A stretch of 5,272 nucleotides of DNA from DASPTH01 sp046727575 (lineage in GTDB: Bacteria; Actinomycetota; Acidimicrobiia; IMCC26256; DASPTH01). Numbering within the stretch: the first letter of the stretch is position 1; each line of letters opens with the position of its first letter. The notes beneath the pieces were generated by a model. It did no database searches. It had not been told where the DNA came from and was given only the letters and a program-made list of their open reading frames with translations. This document shows positions 1 through 5,272 of the stretch, in pieces. Both the position numbers and the translations under genes were made by a program. The stretch spans positions 1 to 5,272 of the forward strand of contig JBKPCV010000161.1 of NCBI GenBank assembly GCA_046727575.1. The letters run 5' to 3'.

Positions 1-588
1 CGGTTCTGCGCCGTGCGGTTCGGCAACGTGCTCGGAAGCAGGGGCAGCGTGATCCCGACGTTCACGCGTCAGATCGCGTCCGGCGGACCGGTGACCGTCA
101 CCGACCCCAGGATGACCCGCTACTTCATGACCATCGAGGAAGCGGTGCAGCTGGTGCTCCAGGCGGCGGTCTTTGCGCGCGGCGGCGAGATCTTCATGCT
201 CGAGATGGGCCGGGCTGTGAACATCATGGACCTCGCGAAGCGGATGATCCGCCTCTCCGGGTACCGGGCCGGCGTCGACATCGAGATCGAGGTCACCGGG
301 ATCCGCCAAGGTGAGAAGCTCGCCGAGGAGCTCGCGGCGCCGGACGAGCGCAAGAACCCGACCGATCACGAGTCCATCGTGCGCCTCGACGTCCAGCGGC
401 TCCCGCGCGTGCGCTTGGAGGACCACCTGCAGCGCTTCAGTAGAATTGTGAGCGACAAGGACGACGACGACGCCGCGCATGCGCTCTTCGACGTCACGGG
501 GCGTCCGCCGTCGAAGGGCGACGACGAGACCCTGATTGACCTCGCGGGCATCGATGCCGACGAAGTCTGGAGTCCTTCGGTCGAGTAG
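1..588 (+). CDS. CapD/WbpM/PglF-type NDP-sugar 4,6-dehydratase, C-terminal part (5' partial)
   Basis: This is the C-terminal 195 residues of a polysaccharide-biosynthesis protein of the short-chain dehydrogenase superfamily. Family members convert UDP-HexNAc to a 4-keto-6-deoxy sugar, an early step in capsule, O-antigen or glycoprotein sugar synthesis. The frame is open from base 1, so the start, the NAD-binding Rossmann motif and the catalytic Tyr/Lys lie outside the window. Family hallmarks in order are RFGNVLGSRGSVIP (visible residues 6-19), DPRMTRYFMTI (35-45), GGEIFMLEMG (61-70), the VNIMDLAKRMIRLSG helix (73-87) and TGIRQGEKLAEEL (99-111). After these comes a less conserved tail of about 80 residues with an acidic run (DKDDDD). 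Many relatives carry N-terminal membrane segments, but whether this one does cannot be seen. The GT4 gene follows 46 bases downstream on the same strand, which suggests one polysaccharide operon. The family call is firm; the exact sugar substrate is not determinable. Confidence 0.93.
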   Translation, partial: RFCAVRFGNVLGSRGSVIPTFTRQIASGGPVTVTDPRMTRYFMTIEEAVQLVLQAAVFARGGEIFMLEMGRAVNIMDLAKRMIRLSGYRAGVDIEIEVTGIRQGEKLAEELAAPDERKNPTDHESIVRLDVQRLPRVRLEDHLQRFSRIVSDKDDDDAAHALFDVTGRPPSKGDDETLIDLAGIDADEVWSPSVE

Positions 589-625
589 GTGCTCGCGCGG
601 GTCGGCCGGCGAACCCTTCGTTCAC

Positions 626-629
626 GGAG
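626..629 (+). promoter_or_regulatory. Ribosome binding site of the GT4 glycosyltransferase
   Basis: GGAG lies five bases upstream of the ATG at 635. It decides the start, because the same frame is open back to 536 inside the preceding gene and contains earlier ATG codons that would add 33 residues of non-family sequence. Confidence 0.6.
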
Positions 630-634
630 CTTTC

Positions 635-1762
635 ATGCGGCGCATCCTGTGGCTGGCCAAGGGACTGGGTCGCGGCGGCGCGGAGCAGCTCCTGCTCGGC
701 GCCGCGCCGTACATCGATCCGCAACGGTTCGAGGTCGAAGTCGCCTACCTCCTGCCCTGGAAGGACGCGCTCGTTCCGGACTTCGAAGCCCGCGGCCTCA
801 CGGTGCACTGTCTCGACAATCGTCATCCGCTCGACCCGCGGTGGACGGGTCGTCTCCGCGCTCTCGTTCGTTCACGTGAGTTCGACATCGTGCACACGCA
901 CATGCCGTATGTCGCGGCGGGCGCCCGCATCGCGGTTGCGTCGAACGTGACGTTCGTACACACCGAGCACAACGTGTGGGACCGATATCGCACACCCACG
1001 CGTTGGGCCAACCTCGCCACGTATGGGCGCAACGCAAGGGTGATCGCGGTCTCCCAGGCCGTCGCCGACTCGATTCGCGTACCTTCGTGGGCTTCGCGCA
1101 GGCCGCCGCCAGTGGAAGTAGTGCGGCACGGTGCCGATCTCGCTGCGATCCGCCGCGGGGAGGAGGCGAGGTCGCACGCGCGACGCGCGCTCGGGCTCGA
1201 TGACGATGAAGTCGTGGTCGGCTCCGTCGCGAACTTCACCGCGAAGAAGGATCAGCGCACGTTGCTCGCCGCGGTCGCGTTGCTCCGCGACCGTGGTCGG
1301 CGGTTGCGTCTCGTCCTTGTCGGCAGCGGGCCGTTGGAGCACGAACTGCGTGCCTTCGCGACGGAACTGCGTCTCAGGGACGTGTTGTTCACCGGCATGC
1401 GGACCGATGTGTACGACCTCCTGCCTGGTTTCGACGTCTACGCGCTGAGCTCGCGATACGAGGGCCTGCCGATCTCGCTCCTCGAGGCGATGGCGACAGG
1501 GCTTGCCTGCGTGGCCACCCGGGTCGGTGGGATACCCGAGGTGATCGTTCAGGGTCGCAACGGACTCTTGGTGGAGGCCGGTGACGCCTCCGCGTTCGCG
1601 ACTGCGCTCGAGAGGCTCGTCACCGACGAGTCGTTGCGGCACGCGATCGCCGACCGCGCCGCCGACCGCGCCGCCGAGTTCGACCTCCGGGGCGCGACGC
1701 TTCGGACGCAGGAGATCTACGACCGCAGCCTCGAGTCCAATGGGTCTCGAAGCCCCGCCTGA
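635..1762 (+). CDS. GT4-family glycosyltransferase (GT-B fold)
   Basis: This 375-residue protein has the usual length of a retaining GT4 glycosyltransferase, which transfers a sugar from a nucleotide donor to a lipid-linked or glycan acceptor at the cytoplasmic face. The N-terminal domain has the glycine-rich loop GLGRGGAEQ (residues 10-18), FDIVHTHMPY (83-92), HTEHNVW (109-115) and VSQAVADSI (139-147). RHGAD (164-168) marks the interdomain region. The C-terminal donor domain has GSVANFTAKKDQRTL (196-210), VLVGSGP (227-233), FTGMRTD (252-258) and the EX7E motif with E276 and E284, followed by GLACVATRVGGIPEVI. The ATG at 635 was chosen because MRRILWLAKGLGRGGAEQ is the typical beginning of the fold and GGAG precedes it. 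A 12-base tandem duplication near the C-terminus gives ADRAADRA. The gene probably forms an operon with the upstream dehydratase. Donor and acceptor are unknown. Confidence 0.93.
   Translation: MRRILWLAKGLGRGGAEQLLLGAAPYIDPQRFEVEVAYLLPWKDALVPDFEARGLTVHCLDNRHPLDPRWTGRLRALVRSREFDIVHTHMPYVAAGARIAVASNVTFVHTEHNVWDRYRTPTRWANLATYGRNARVIAVSQAVADSIRVPSWASRRPPPVEVVRHGADLAAIRRGEEARSHARRALGLDDDEVVVGSVANFTAKKDQRTLLAAVALLRDRGRRLRLVLVGSGPLEHELRAFATELRLRDVLFTGMRTDVYDLLPGFDVYALSSRYEGLPISLLEAMATGLACVATRVGGIPEVIVQGRNGLLVEAGDASAFATALERLVTDESLRHAIADRAADRAAEFDLRGATLRTQEIYDRSLESNGSRSPA
1649..1672 (+). repeat. 12-bp perfect tandem duplication inside the GT4 gene
   Basis: GCCGACCGCGCC occurs twice back to back and encodes ADRA-ADRA (residues 339-346) in a C-terminal helix. 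The frame is kept. It resembles a replication-slippage duplication in a GC-rich stretch and probably only lengthens a surface helix. Confidence 0.8.
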
Positions 1763-1787
1763 CAGCGACTGTGGTCGCGTCACCGTC

Positions 1788-1804
1788 GCCGCGAGGGGCG
1801 CGGC
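1788..1804 (+). terminator. GC stem-loop after the GT4 gene, possible terminator
   Basis: GCCGCG and CGCGGC form a perfect six-pair all-G/C stem around the loop AGGGG, 25 bases after the GT4 stop codon. Only TT and then mixed bases follow, so this is not a canonical T-tailed terminator. High-GC bacteria often have terminators without a long T run. It may separate the polysaccharide genes from the downstream pair, but in such GC-rich DNA a chance stem is possible. Confidence 0.3.
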
Positions 1805-1825
1805 TTCCGCTCACGAGACCGCAAG

Positions 1826-1831
1826 TAGCCT
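1826..1831 (+). promoter_or_regulatory. Weak -10-like element before the secreted-protein pair
   Basis: TAGCCT fits the loose TANNNT pattern of high-GC sigma-70-type promoters and lies about 45 bases upstream of the ATG at 1877. I see no convincing -35 hexamer at the right spacing. It is listed because it is the only TANNNT in the 114-base gap between the GT4 gene and the next gene. Confidence 0.15.
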
Positions 1832-1843
1832 CGCCGGCGCGCA

Positions 1844-1861
1844 TCGAGTTGCTCGACTCGA
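1844..1861 (+). promoter_or_regulatory. Small hairpin abutting the Shine-Dalgarno sequence
   Basis: TCGAGT (1844-1849) pairs perfectly with ACTCGA (1856-1861) around the loop TGCTCG. The stem ends two bases before the AGGAGG at 1863. Overlapping alternative pairings exist in the same bases (CGAG/CTCG and CTCGA/TCGAG). It could modulate translation of the downstream gene, or be a chance palindrome. Confidence 0.25.
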
Positions 1862-1862
1862 G

Positions 1863-1868
1863 AGGAGG
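1863..1868 (+). promoter_or_regulatory. Strong ribosome binding site of the propeller gene
   Basis: AGGAGG is a perfect Shine-Dalgarno sequence, eight bases before the ATG at 1877. It fixes the start of the exported propeller and is clearly stronger than the sites of the neighbouring genes. Confidence 0.75.
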
Positions 1869-1876
1869 CGGGGGCA

Positions 1877-3205
1877 ATGACGAAGCCGAGCCGGCTCTGC
1901 GCGGCTGTCCTCGCGCTCTTCGCCGCTTCGAGTGCCCTCGTTGCCCAGGCGGCGAGGACTTCATCGGCCACCGTATCCAAGGCCGGATGCGGCCCCGTCC
2001 GCCCCGCCGCCGCGCCCGATGGCCCGTCAGCGTCGGCCGAGATCGTGCAACGCGGCGATGGCGAACCGACGATCGCGATGGTTCGCTACCCGCGTCCGGA
2101 TCGGCCGCCGGGCGGCAGTAACCCCTGGTCGCAGTGGGGACAGGGGCTCGTGCTCCGCGACGGCCGGTTCTTATCGGCGATGGGTGACCATCGCGGGCAA
2201 GACGGTGATTCGTACCTCTTCGTGTACGACCCCGAGCGTGCACAGCTGACGCGCTTCGCCGACGTCCAGTCGGCGACTGACTACAAGCCGGGAGACTGGG
2301 GGTTCGGGAAGATCCACGGCCAGATCGTGCCGGGGCCGTGCGGCGACGTCTACTTCGCAACGTACTGGGGCACTCGGGGCGACATTCAATACAACGAGCG
2401 CTACCGCGGAGACGAGCTGTTCCGGATCGATCCGTCGACGCTCGCGCTCCAGGCCCTCGGTGCGCCCGTCGAGAAGCACGGTATCCCTTCGCTCGCCGGT
2501 CTCGGGGGAAACGGGCTGTTGTACGGCGAGGCGGTTGACCCGTTCTCCCAGCAGTCACGAGGTCATGAAGAAGGCGCGTTCTTTGTCTACGACGTCCGCA
2601 ACCGCCGGGTCGTTTTCCGTTCTGACGTTCGTGAGCACAGCACCTTCCGCAACGTGTTGCTGGATGGCCAGGGACGGGCCTACGTGGCGGGAGAGAACGG
2701 TGCGTTGCTCGAGTACGAGCCCGGGACCTCAGAGCTCCGCGATGCCGGCGTGCGTCTGCCCGGCGGCGGCCCCCTACGCGCGAGCACCCGACCAGGTCCG
2801 GACGGAACGGTCTACGGCGTCACGCAGGGAGACGACGGGCCGAGCATGTTCTTCGCGCTCTCCCGCGACGGCACGGTCCGCAATCTCGGCGCGGCGCGCG
2901 GTTACACCCCCTCCATGGCGTTGGAGGCCGATGGGTCTCGCTTCTACTACGTGCCTGGTGGGCACGGCGACTCGTACACGCAGGGGACGCCGGTCATCGC
3001 AGTCGACACGAAGACCGGTGATCAGCAGGTGGTCGCGCGGCTCAACAACCTCGGGGAAGAGCACCTGGGCCTCACCCTCGGCGGGAGCTACGACGTCGCG
3101 CTCGACACCAAGCGGCACGTCCTCTACGTCGGGCTCAATGCCGGAGAGACACGCGACCGCCCATGGGGCGAGGTTGTGCTCGCCATCCTGTCGCTGCAGT
3201 CGTGA
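1877..3205 (+). CDS. Exported putative seven-bladed beta-propeller protein, function unknown
   Basis: This is a 442-residue protein that I cannot assign to a named family. Residues 1-25 form a Sec signal peptide: basic start MTKPSR, hydrophobic stretch about 9-23, and a predicted cut after AQA. Residues 26-65 are an Ala/Pro/Ser-rich linker with C38. From about residue 85 a pattern recurs in roughly seven units of about 40-60 residues: a turn such as DGRF, CGDVYF, GNGLLYG, GQGRAYV, DGTVYG, DGSRFYY or RHVLYVG, then a strand ending in a D-turn (FVYDPE, FRIDPS, FVYDVR, LEYEPG, FALSRDG, AVDTKTG). This is propeller architecture. C38 and C155 are the only cysteines of the mature protein and could form a disulfide. 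Aromatic and charged clusters such as ATYWGTRGDIQYNERYRGDE (161-180) may shape a binding face. The start is set by AGGAGG. Its stop overlaps the next gene by four bases, implying a functional link with it. No enzyme motif was recognised, so catalysis versus binding is open. Confidence 0.85.
   Translation: MTKPSRLCAAVLALFAASSALVAQAARTSSATVSKAGCGPVRPAAAPDGPSASAEIVQRGDGEPTIAMVRYPRPDRPPGGSNPWSQWGQGLVLRDGRFLSAMGDHRGQDGDSYLFVYDPERAQLTRFADVQSATDYKPGDWGFGKIHGQIVPGPCGDVYFATYWGTRGDIQYNERYRGDELFRIDPSTLALQALGAPVEKHGIPSLAGLGGNGLLYGEAVDPFSQQSRGHEEGAFFVYDVRNRRVVFRSDVREHSTFRNVLLDGQGRAYVAGENGALLEYEPGTSELRDAGVRLPGGGPLRASTRPGPDGTVYGVTQGDDGPSMFFALSRDGTVRNLGAARGYTPSMALEADGSRFYYVPGGHGDSYTQGTPVIAVDTKTGDQQVVARLNNLGEEHLGLTLGGSYDVALDTKRHVLYVGLNAGETRDRPWGEVVLAILSLQS
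3202..3205 (+). promoter_or_regulatory. GTGA start/stop overlap, translational coupling
   Basis: The GTG start of the FG-GAP gene shares bases with the TGA stop of the propeller gene. No Shine-Dalgarno-like sequence lies in the 15 bases upstream, so ribosomes finishing the first gene probably reinitiate here. This would tie the amounts of the two exported proteins together. Confidence 0.65.
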
Positions 3206-4830
3206 AGCGTCACTTCATCGCGCTCATCAGTGTCCTGCCGCTGGCGTTGCCACTCACGTCGGCGCGAGCCGTGGCGGCAAAGACGGACGGAGCAACGCGC
3301 TGCCCGGTAACGACGGTCTACCGCGCTGCGCCAGATCGATCCGGAGAGCCAATCGGTTTCACCGACATGACCGACCATTGGGGTGCCGACAAACCGCTCA
3401 CCGGCATGCTCGCGCATACTGTCGCAGCGGCCGACGTGAACCACGACGGCTGGTCGGATGTGTTCGTCGGCACGTTCGCCGACCGGCCGGAAGCGGAGTA
3501 TCAGCGGCGGGGCGCTAGCGGCCCGTCGCCTGATCGATTGCTGCTCGGCGGCCCGCAGGGTTTCCGCCTCGACGAGTCGTTCCCGGAAACGCGCGGCCGC
3601 ACGAGCGGCGCCGCGTTCGCTGATCTCGACGGCGACGGCAACCTTGATCTTGTGATCGCGCGCAACGTTCGAGATGCCGAGCGGGGTAGCGCGCCGACGG
3701 AGATCCTCCGTAACGACGGTGGCGGGAGGTTCACCCGGGTAGCAACGTTCGCCGAGCCTCGGGGTGCTCGGTCTATCGGCTTCCTCGACTACGACGCAGA
3801 TGGGAAGACCGACATTTTCATTGCCGAGGACCGCTGGACGGGCGGTTCGAGTGTGCTGCTCCACGACGACGGCAATTTCAAGTTCTCGGACCGGACGGGC
3901 GACGCCGGTCTCCCGCGCGACATCGTGGGCATGGGCGTGTCGACAGCCGACCTGAACGGCGATGGGACCCCCGACCTGTTCGTCGGCGGATCGAACCGGA
4001 TATTCCTGAACCGGGGCGGCTCGTTTAGCGAGGGGCGCTCTGCGACGTTCCGTTGGCGGACGTTCGGTCCCGAGGACGACCCCGCGGGAGTCGCCGCGGG
4101 TGATGTCAACCGTGACGGACGGATCGACCTCCTAGTGGGACAGCACTACGGCAGCACGCTGGACGGAGGCCAACGTGTGCCCATCCGGCTCTATCTCAAC
4201 GACGGAAACGACGGCGACGGTACGCCGAGGTTCCGCGACGTGACGGAAGAAGCGGGGCTGGTGCCGCTGTCTACGAAGGCACCGCATGTCGAGATCGCAG
4301 ACTTCGACAACGACGGATGGCCAGATCTGCTCACCTCCGCCGATACCGGGTCGGGTGTTCCCGTCGTCTTCCGCAACCTCGGCGTGAGCGACGGCCAGGT
4401 GCGCTTCGCGCCGACCGGCGATGCCACGTCACGTCACTACTGGCCGTCCGGAGTCGTGTTCGACGCCGATCACGACGGCCGGCTCGATGTGGTCCTCGTG
4501 GACTTCGACGCCGGTCTGCCCTCGCTGTTCCTCCGCAACACCGGGCGCGCCGGCGATTGGTTTGGAGTCGCAGCCGACGCGGGGTGGACCGTCGAGATCT
4601 CCCGAGCCAACGGATCGGGGCAAGCGGCCGCTACCCTCGGCTCGGTCACGATTGCCGCATCCACTGGCTTCGGTGCTGGCGAGAGCCCCGTCGCGTGGTT
4701 CGGACTCGGGAACGCTCGGGCGGTCGATGTACGTCTCAGGGATGCGACCGGACGCCAGGTGCGTGTCGGCACGCACCCGGCCGACCGGTTGATCGCGGCC
4801 GACTGCAAAGCGCTCAGTCAGGGCAGCTAG
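3202..4830 (+). CDS. Exported FG-GAP/VCBS-repeat protein with ASPIC/UnbV-like C-terminus
   Basis: This 542-residue secreted protein is built of FG-GAP/VCBS repeats, an integrin-alpha-like propeller in which each blade holds a calcium loop. Residues 1-23 are a signal peptide (MKRH start, hydrophobic core, predicted cut after ARA). Seven DxDxDGxxD-type loops start at residues 78, 141, 196, 250, 301, 367 and 421, matching seven blades. LFLRNTGRAGDWFGVA (442-457) resembles the linker before ASPIC/UnbV domains. Residues about 480-532, with VAWFGLGNARAVDVRLRDAT and a GxxxPADRLI ending, resemble the end of that domain, but the usual early GAxV-type segment is not evident. C34 and C535, the only cysteines, bracket the fold. 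I chose the GTG at 3202 because it begins a clean signal peptide and makes a GTGA overlap with the upstream stop; there is no good Shine-Dalgarno, so translation probably depends on coupling. An ATG at 3163 would spoil the signal peptide. Likely role is calcium-stabilised surface or extracellular binding; the ligand is unknown. Confidence 0.9.
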   Translation: MKRHFIALISVLPLALPLTSARAVAAKTDGATRCPVTTVYRAAPDRSGEPIGFTDMTDHWGADKPLTGMLAHTVAAADVNHDGWSDVFVGTFADRPEAEYQRRGASGPSPDRLLLGGPQGFRLDESFPETRGRTSGAAFADLDGDGNLDLVIARNVRDAERGSAPTEILRNDGGGRFTRVATFAEPRGARSIGFLDYDADGKTDIFIAEDRWTGGSSVLLHDDGNFKFSDRTGDAGLPRDIVGMGVSTADLNGDGTPDLFVGGSNRIFLNRGGSFSEGRSATFRWRTFGPEDDPAGVAAGDVNRDGRIDLLVGQHYGSTLDGGQRVPIRLYLNDGNDGDGTPRFRDVTEEAGLVPLSTKAPHVEIADFDNDGWPDLLTSADTGSGVPVVFRNLGVSDGQVRFAPTGDATSRHYWPSGVVFDADHDGRLDVVLVDFDAGLPSLFLRNTGRAGDWFGVAADAGWTVEISRANGSGQAAATLGSVTIAASTGFGAGESPVAWFGLGNARAVDVRLRDATGRQVRVGTHPADRLIAADCKALSQGS

Positions 4831-4905
4831 ACCAGCGTTCCTCCAACTGGAAGGGGTCGAACACGGCCTCAGTCGCCTTCAAGGCGCGCCCACTCAGACG
4901 TGCGC

Positions 4906-5124
4906 TTATTGGTGGAGCCGCGCGCGCCCACGGACAAGCGCAGCAAACTCCAGAACGAGCCGCAGTGCCACGAAGAGAACCGTCCCCGCGACCAAGGTGC
5001 CGACGAGGGGTGTCGCTCGCTGCAGTCCCACCATGACGACCACGGGCACGACGAGCGCGACAGCCACCGTCACCGCCGCGGAAGCCGTCACCCGGAAGCT
5101 CCGGCGACGCTCGTTCCCCCCCAC
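4906..5124 (-). CDS. Small two-helix membrane protein, hypothetical
   Basis: This predicted 72-residue protein is convergent with the FG-GAP gene, 75 bases away. A basic N-terminus (NERRRSF) precedes two hydrophobic helices, about residues 12-34 (rich in Val/Ala) and 41-64. A short loop, QRATPLVG, separates them, and the C-terminus is basic (RGRARLHQ). By the positive-inside rule both ends face the cytoplasm. The second helix carries Arg and Glu, which might pair or contact a partner. The frame stays open upstream to a GTG at 5232, which would give 108 residues. I prefer the GTG at 5124 because codons downstream of it have about 80 percent G/C third positions while the 36 upstream codons have only about 56 percent, and GGGGGA lies four bases before it. 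No family is recognised. The gene could be spurious, but hydrophobicity and codon bias favour a real one. Confidence 0.5.
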   Translation of the reverse strand: MGGNERRRSFRVTASAAVTVAVALVVPVVVMVGLQRATPLVGTLVAGTVLFVALRLVLEFAALVRGRARLHQ

Positions 5125-5222
5125 GCGTTCCCCCAATCCCGGTACAAAACGGACATTGTTCGTTACCCCATCAGAGCGCTCGCTAAACGCCTCCGTCGAA
5201 CATTTTCTGGTAACCGGATCGT

Positions 5223-5228
5223 GGTCAA
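5223..5228 (-). promoter_or_regulatory. Possible -35 element of the small membrane-protein gene
   Basis: Read on the minus strand this is TTGACC, close to the TTGACA consensus. A poor -10 (AATGTT) lies 18 bases further along. If used, transcription would begin roughly 70 bases before the GTG at 5124, consistent with the shorter start chosen for that gene. Confidence 0.2.
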
Positions 5229-5244
5229 TCACACTGGTGCCTGT

Positions 5245-5253
5245 TGGTAGACT
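5245..5253 (+). promoter_or_regulatory. Possible extended -10 promoter reading out of the right edge
   Basis: TGGTAGACT combines the extended TGn element with TAGACT, which fits TANNNT. No good -35 is present, as is common for extended -10 promoters. Transcription would start near 5260 and read rightwards into a gene beyond the window, divergent from the small membrane-protein gene. Confidence 0.3.
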
Positions 5254-5272
5254 GCGAGTTTCCCAGTGCCGT

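Noticed and set aside
458..476. GAC repeat giving an acidic run in the dehydratase tail
   Set aside because: It is a short in-frame low-complexity run in a variable C-terminal tail, not a regulatory or site-specific element.
536..634. Longer start for the GT4 gene at the ATG at 536
   Set aside because: It would overlap the dehydratase gene, adds 33 residues unlike any GT4 N-terminus, and the ATG at 635 has a GGAG at good spacing.
872..1783. Long open frame on the minus strand opposite the GT4 gene
   Set aside because: It is antisense to a gene with clear family motifs, has no recognisable domain, and is the kind of frame produced by high GC codon bias.
1877..1951. Lipoprotein signal for the propeller protein because of C8
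   Set aside because: C8 lies at the beginning of the hydrophobic stretch rather than after it, so it is not a lipobox; the AQA site fits ordinary signal peptidase.
1620..2558. Long minus-strand frame across the GT4 end and the propeller start
   Set aside because: The translation is extremely rich in Arg, Gly and Ser and has no domain, as expected of an antisense shadow in GC-rich DNA.
3163..3201. Longer start for the FG-GAP gene at the ATG at 3163
   Set aside because: It adds 13 residues before a clean basic-plus-hydrophobic signal peptide and overlaps the upstream gene by 43 bases; the GTG at 3202 gives the classic four-base overlap.
2460..3518. Long plus-strand frame overlapping both exported-protein genes
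   Set aside because: The product is Ser/Arg/Thr-rich low complexity in another frame, while the overlapped genes have signal peptides and repeat motifs.
3124..3864. Long minus-strand frame opposite the FG-GAP gene
   Set aside because: It is antisense to regular calcium-loop repeats and shows no motif of its own.
4198..4224. Extra calcium loop in the NDGNDGDGT stretch of the FG-GAP protein
   Set aside because: The spacing of acidic residues does not fit DxDxDGxxD; it is more likely an elongated turn between strands.
4831..4905. Short hairpins in the convergent gap (CGCC-TTCAA-GGCG at 4874-4886 and a bulged CCTCC/GGAAGG stem)
   Set aside because: The stems are only four to five pairs and there is no T run, so a bidirectional terminator is possible but not supported.
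4900..5250. Plus-strand frame opposite the small membrane-protein gene
   Set aside because: The product is His/Arg/Asp-rich low complexity without a domain; the minus-strand frame gives two coherent hydrophobic helices and better third-position G/C bias.

Overview
The window is GC-rich, with strong G/C preference at codon third positions, GTG as well as ATG starts, and tightly packed genes. This style fits a high-GC actinobacterium (a soil or aquatic actinobacterial lineage is my guess). The window carries no lineage marker such as rRNA, so the assignment is inference only. I see no tRNA, rRNA, CRISPR array, insertion sequence or attachment site.

Layout. Positions 1-588 hold the 3' end of a CapD/WbpM/PglF-type nucleotide-sugar 4,6-dehydratase (plus strand, cut by the left edge). 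After 46 bases comes a complete GT4 glycosyltransferase (635-1762). Together they look like the end of a surface-polysaccharide or glycoconjugate cluster: one makes a modified NDP-sugar, the other transfers a sugar. A 114-base gap follows (1763-1876). It contains an all-G/C stem-loop, a weak -10-like element, and a second small hairpin abutting a strong Shine-Dalgarno sequence. Next is a pair of exported proteins: a 442-residue putative beta-propeller of no family I can name (1877-3205) and a 542-residue FG-GAP/VCBS protein with a divergent ASPIC/UnbV-like C-terminus (3202-4830). Their reading frames overlap by four bases (GTGA), so they are probably translated in a coupled way. A convergent small two-helix membrane protein lies on the minus strand (4906-5124, frame open to 5232). 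The right end (about 5125-5272) is less GC-rich and may hold divergent promoters.

How the parts may work together. The dehydratase and glycosyltransferase act on the cytoplasmic side in glycan assembly. The propeller pair is exported by Sec-type signal peptides and would act outside the membrane. Whether the pair serves the same glycan pathway is not shown by the sequence; it rests on adjacency and shared orientation only. The most interesting element is the coupled pair: both appear to be seven-bladed propellers and both mature proteins carry exactly two cysteines, the first shortly after the predicted signal-peptide cleavage site.
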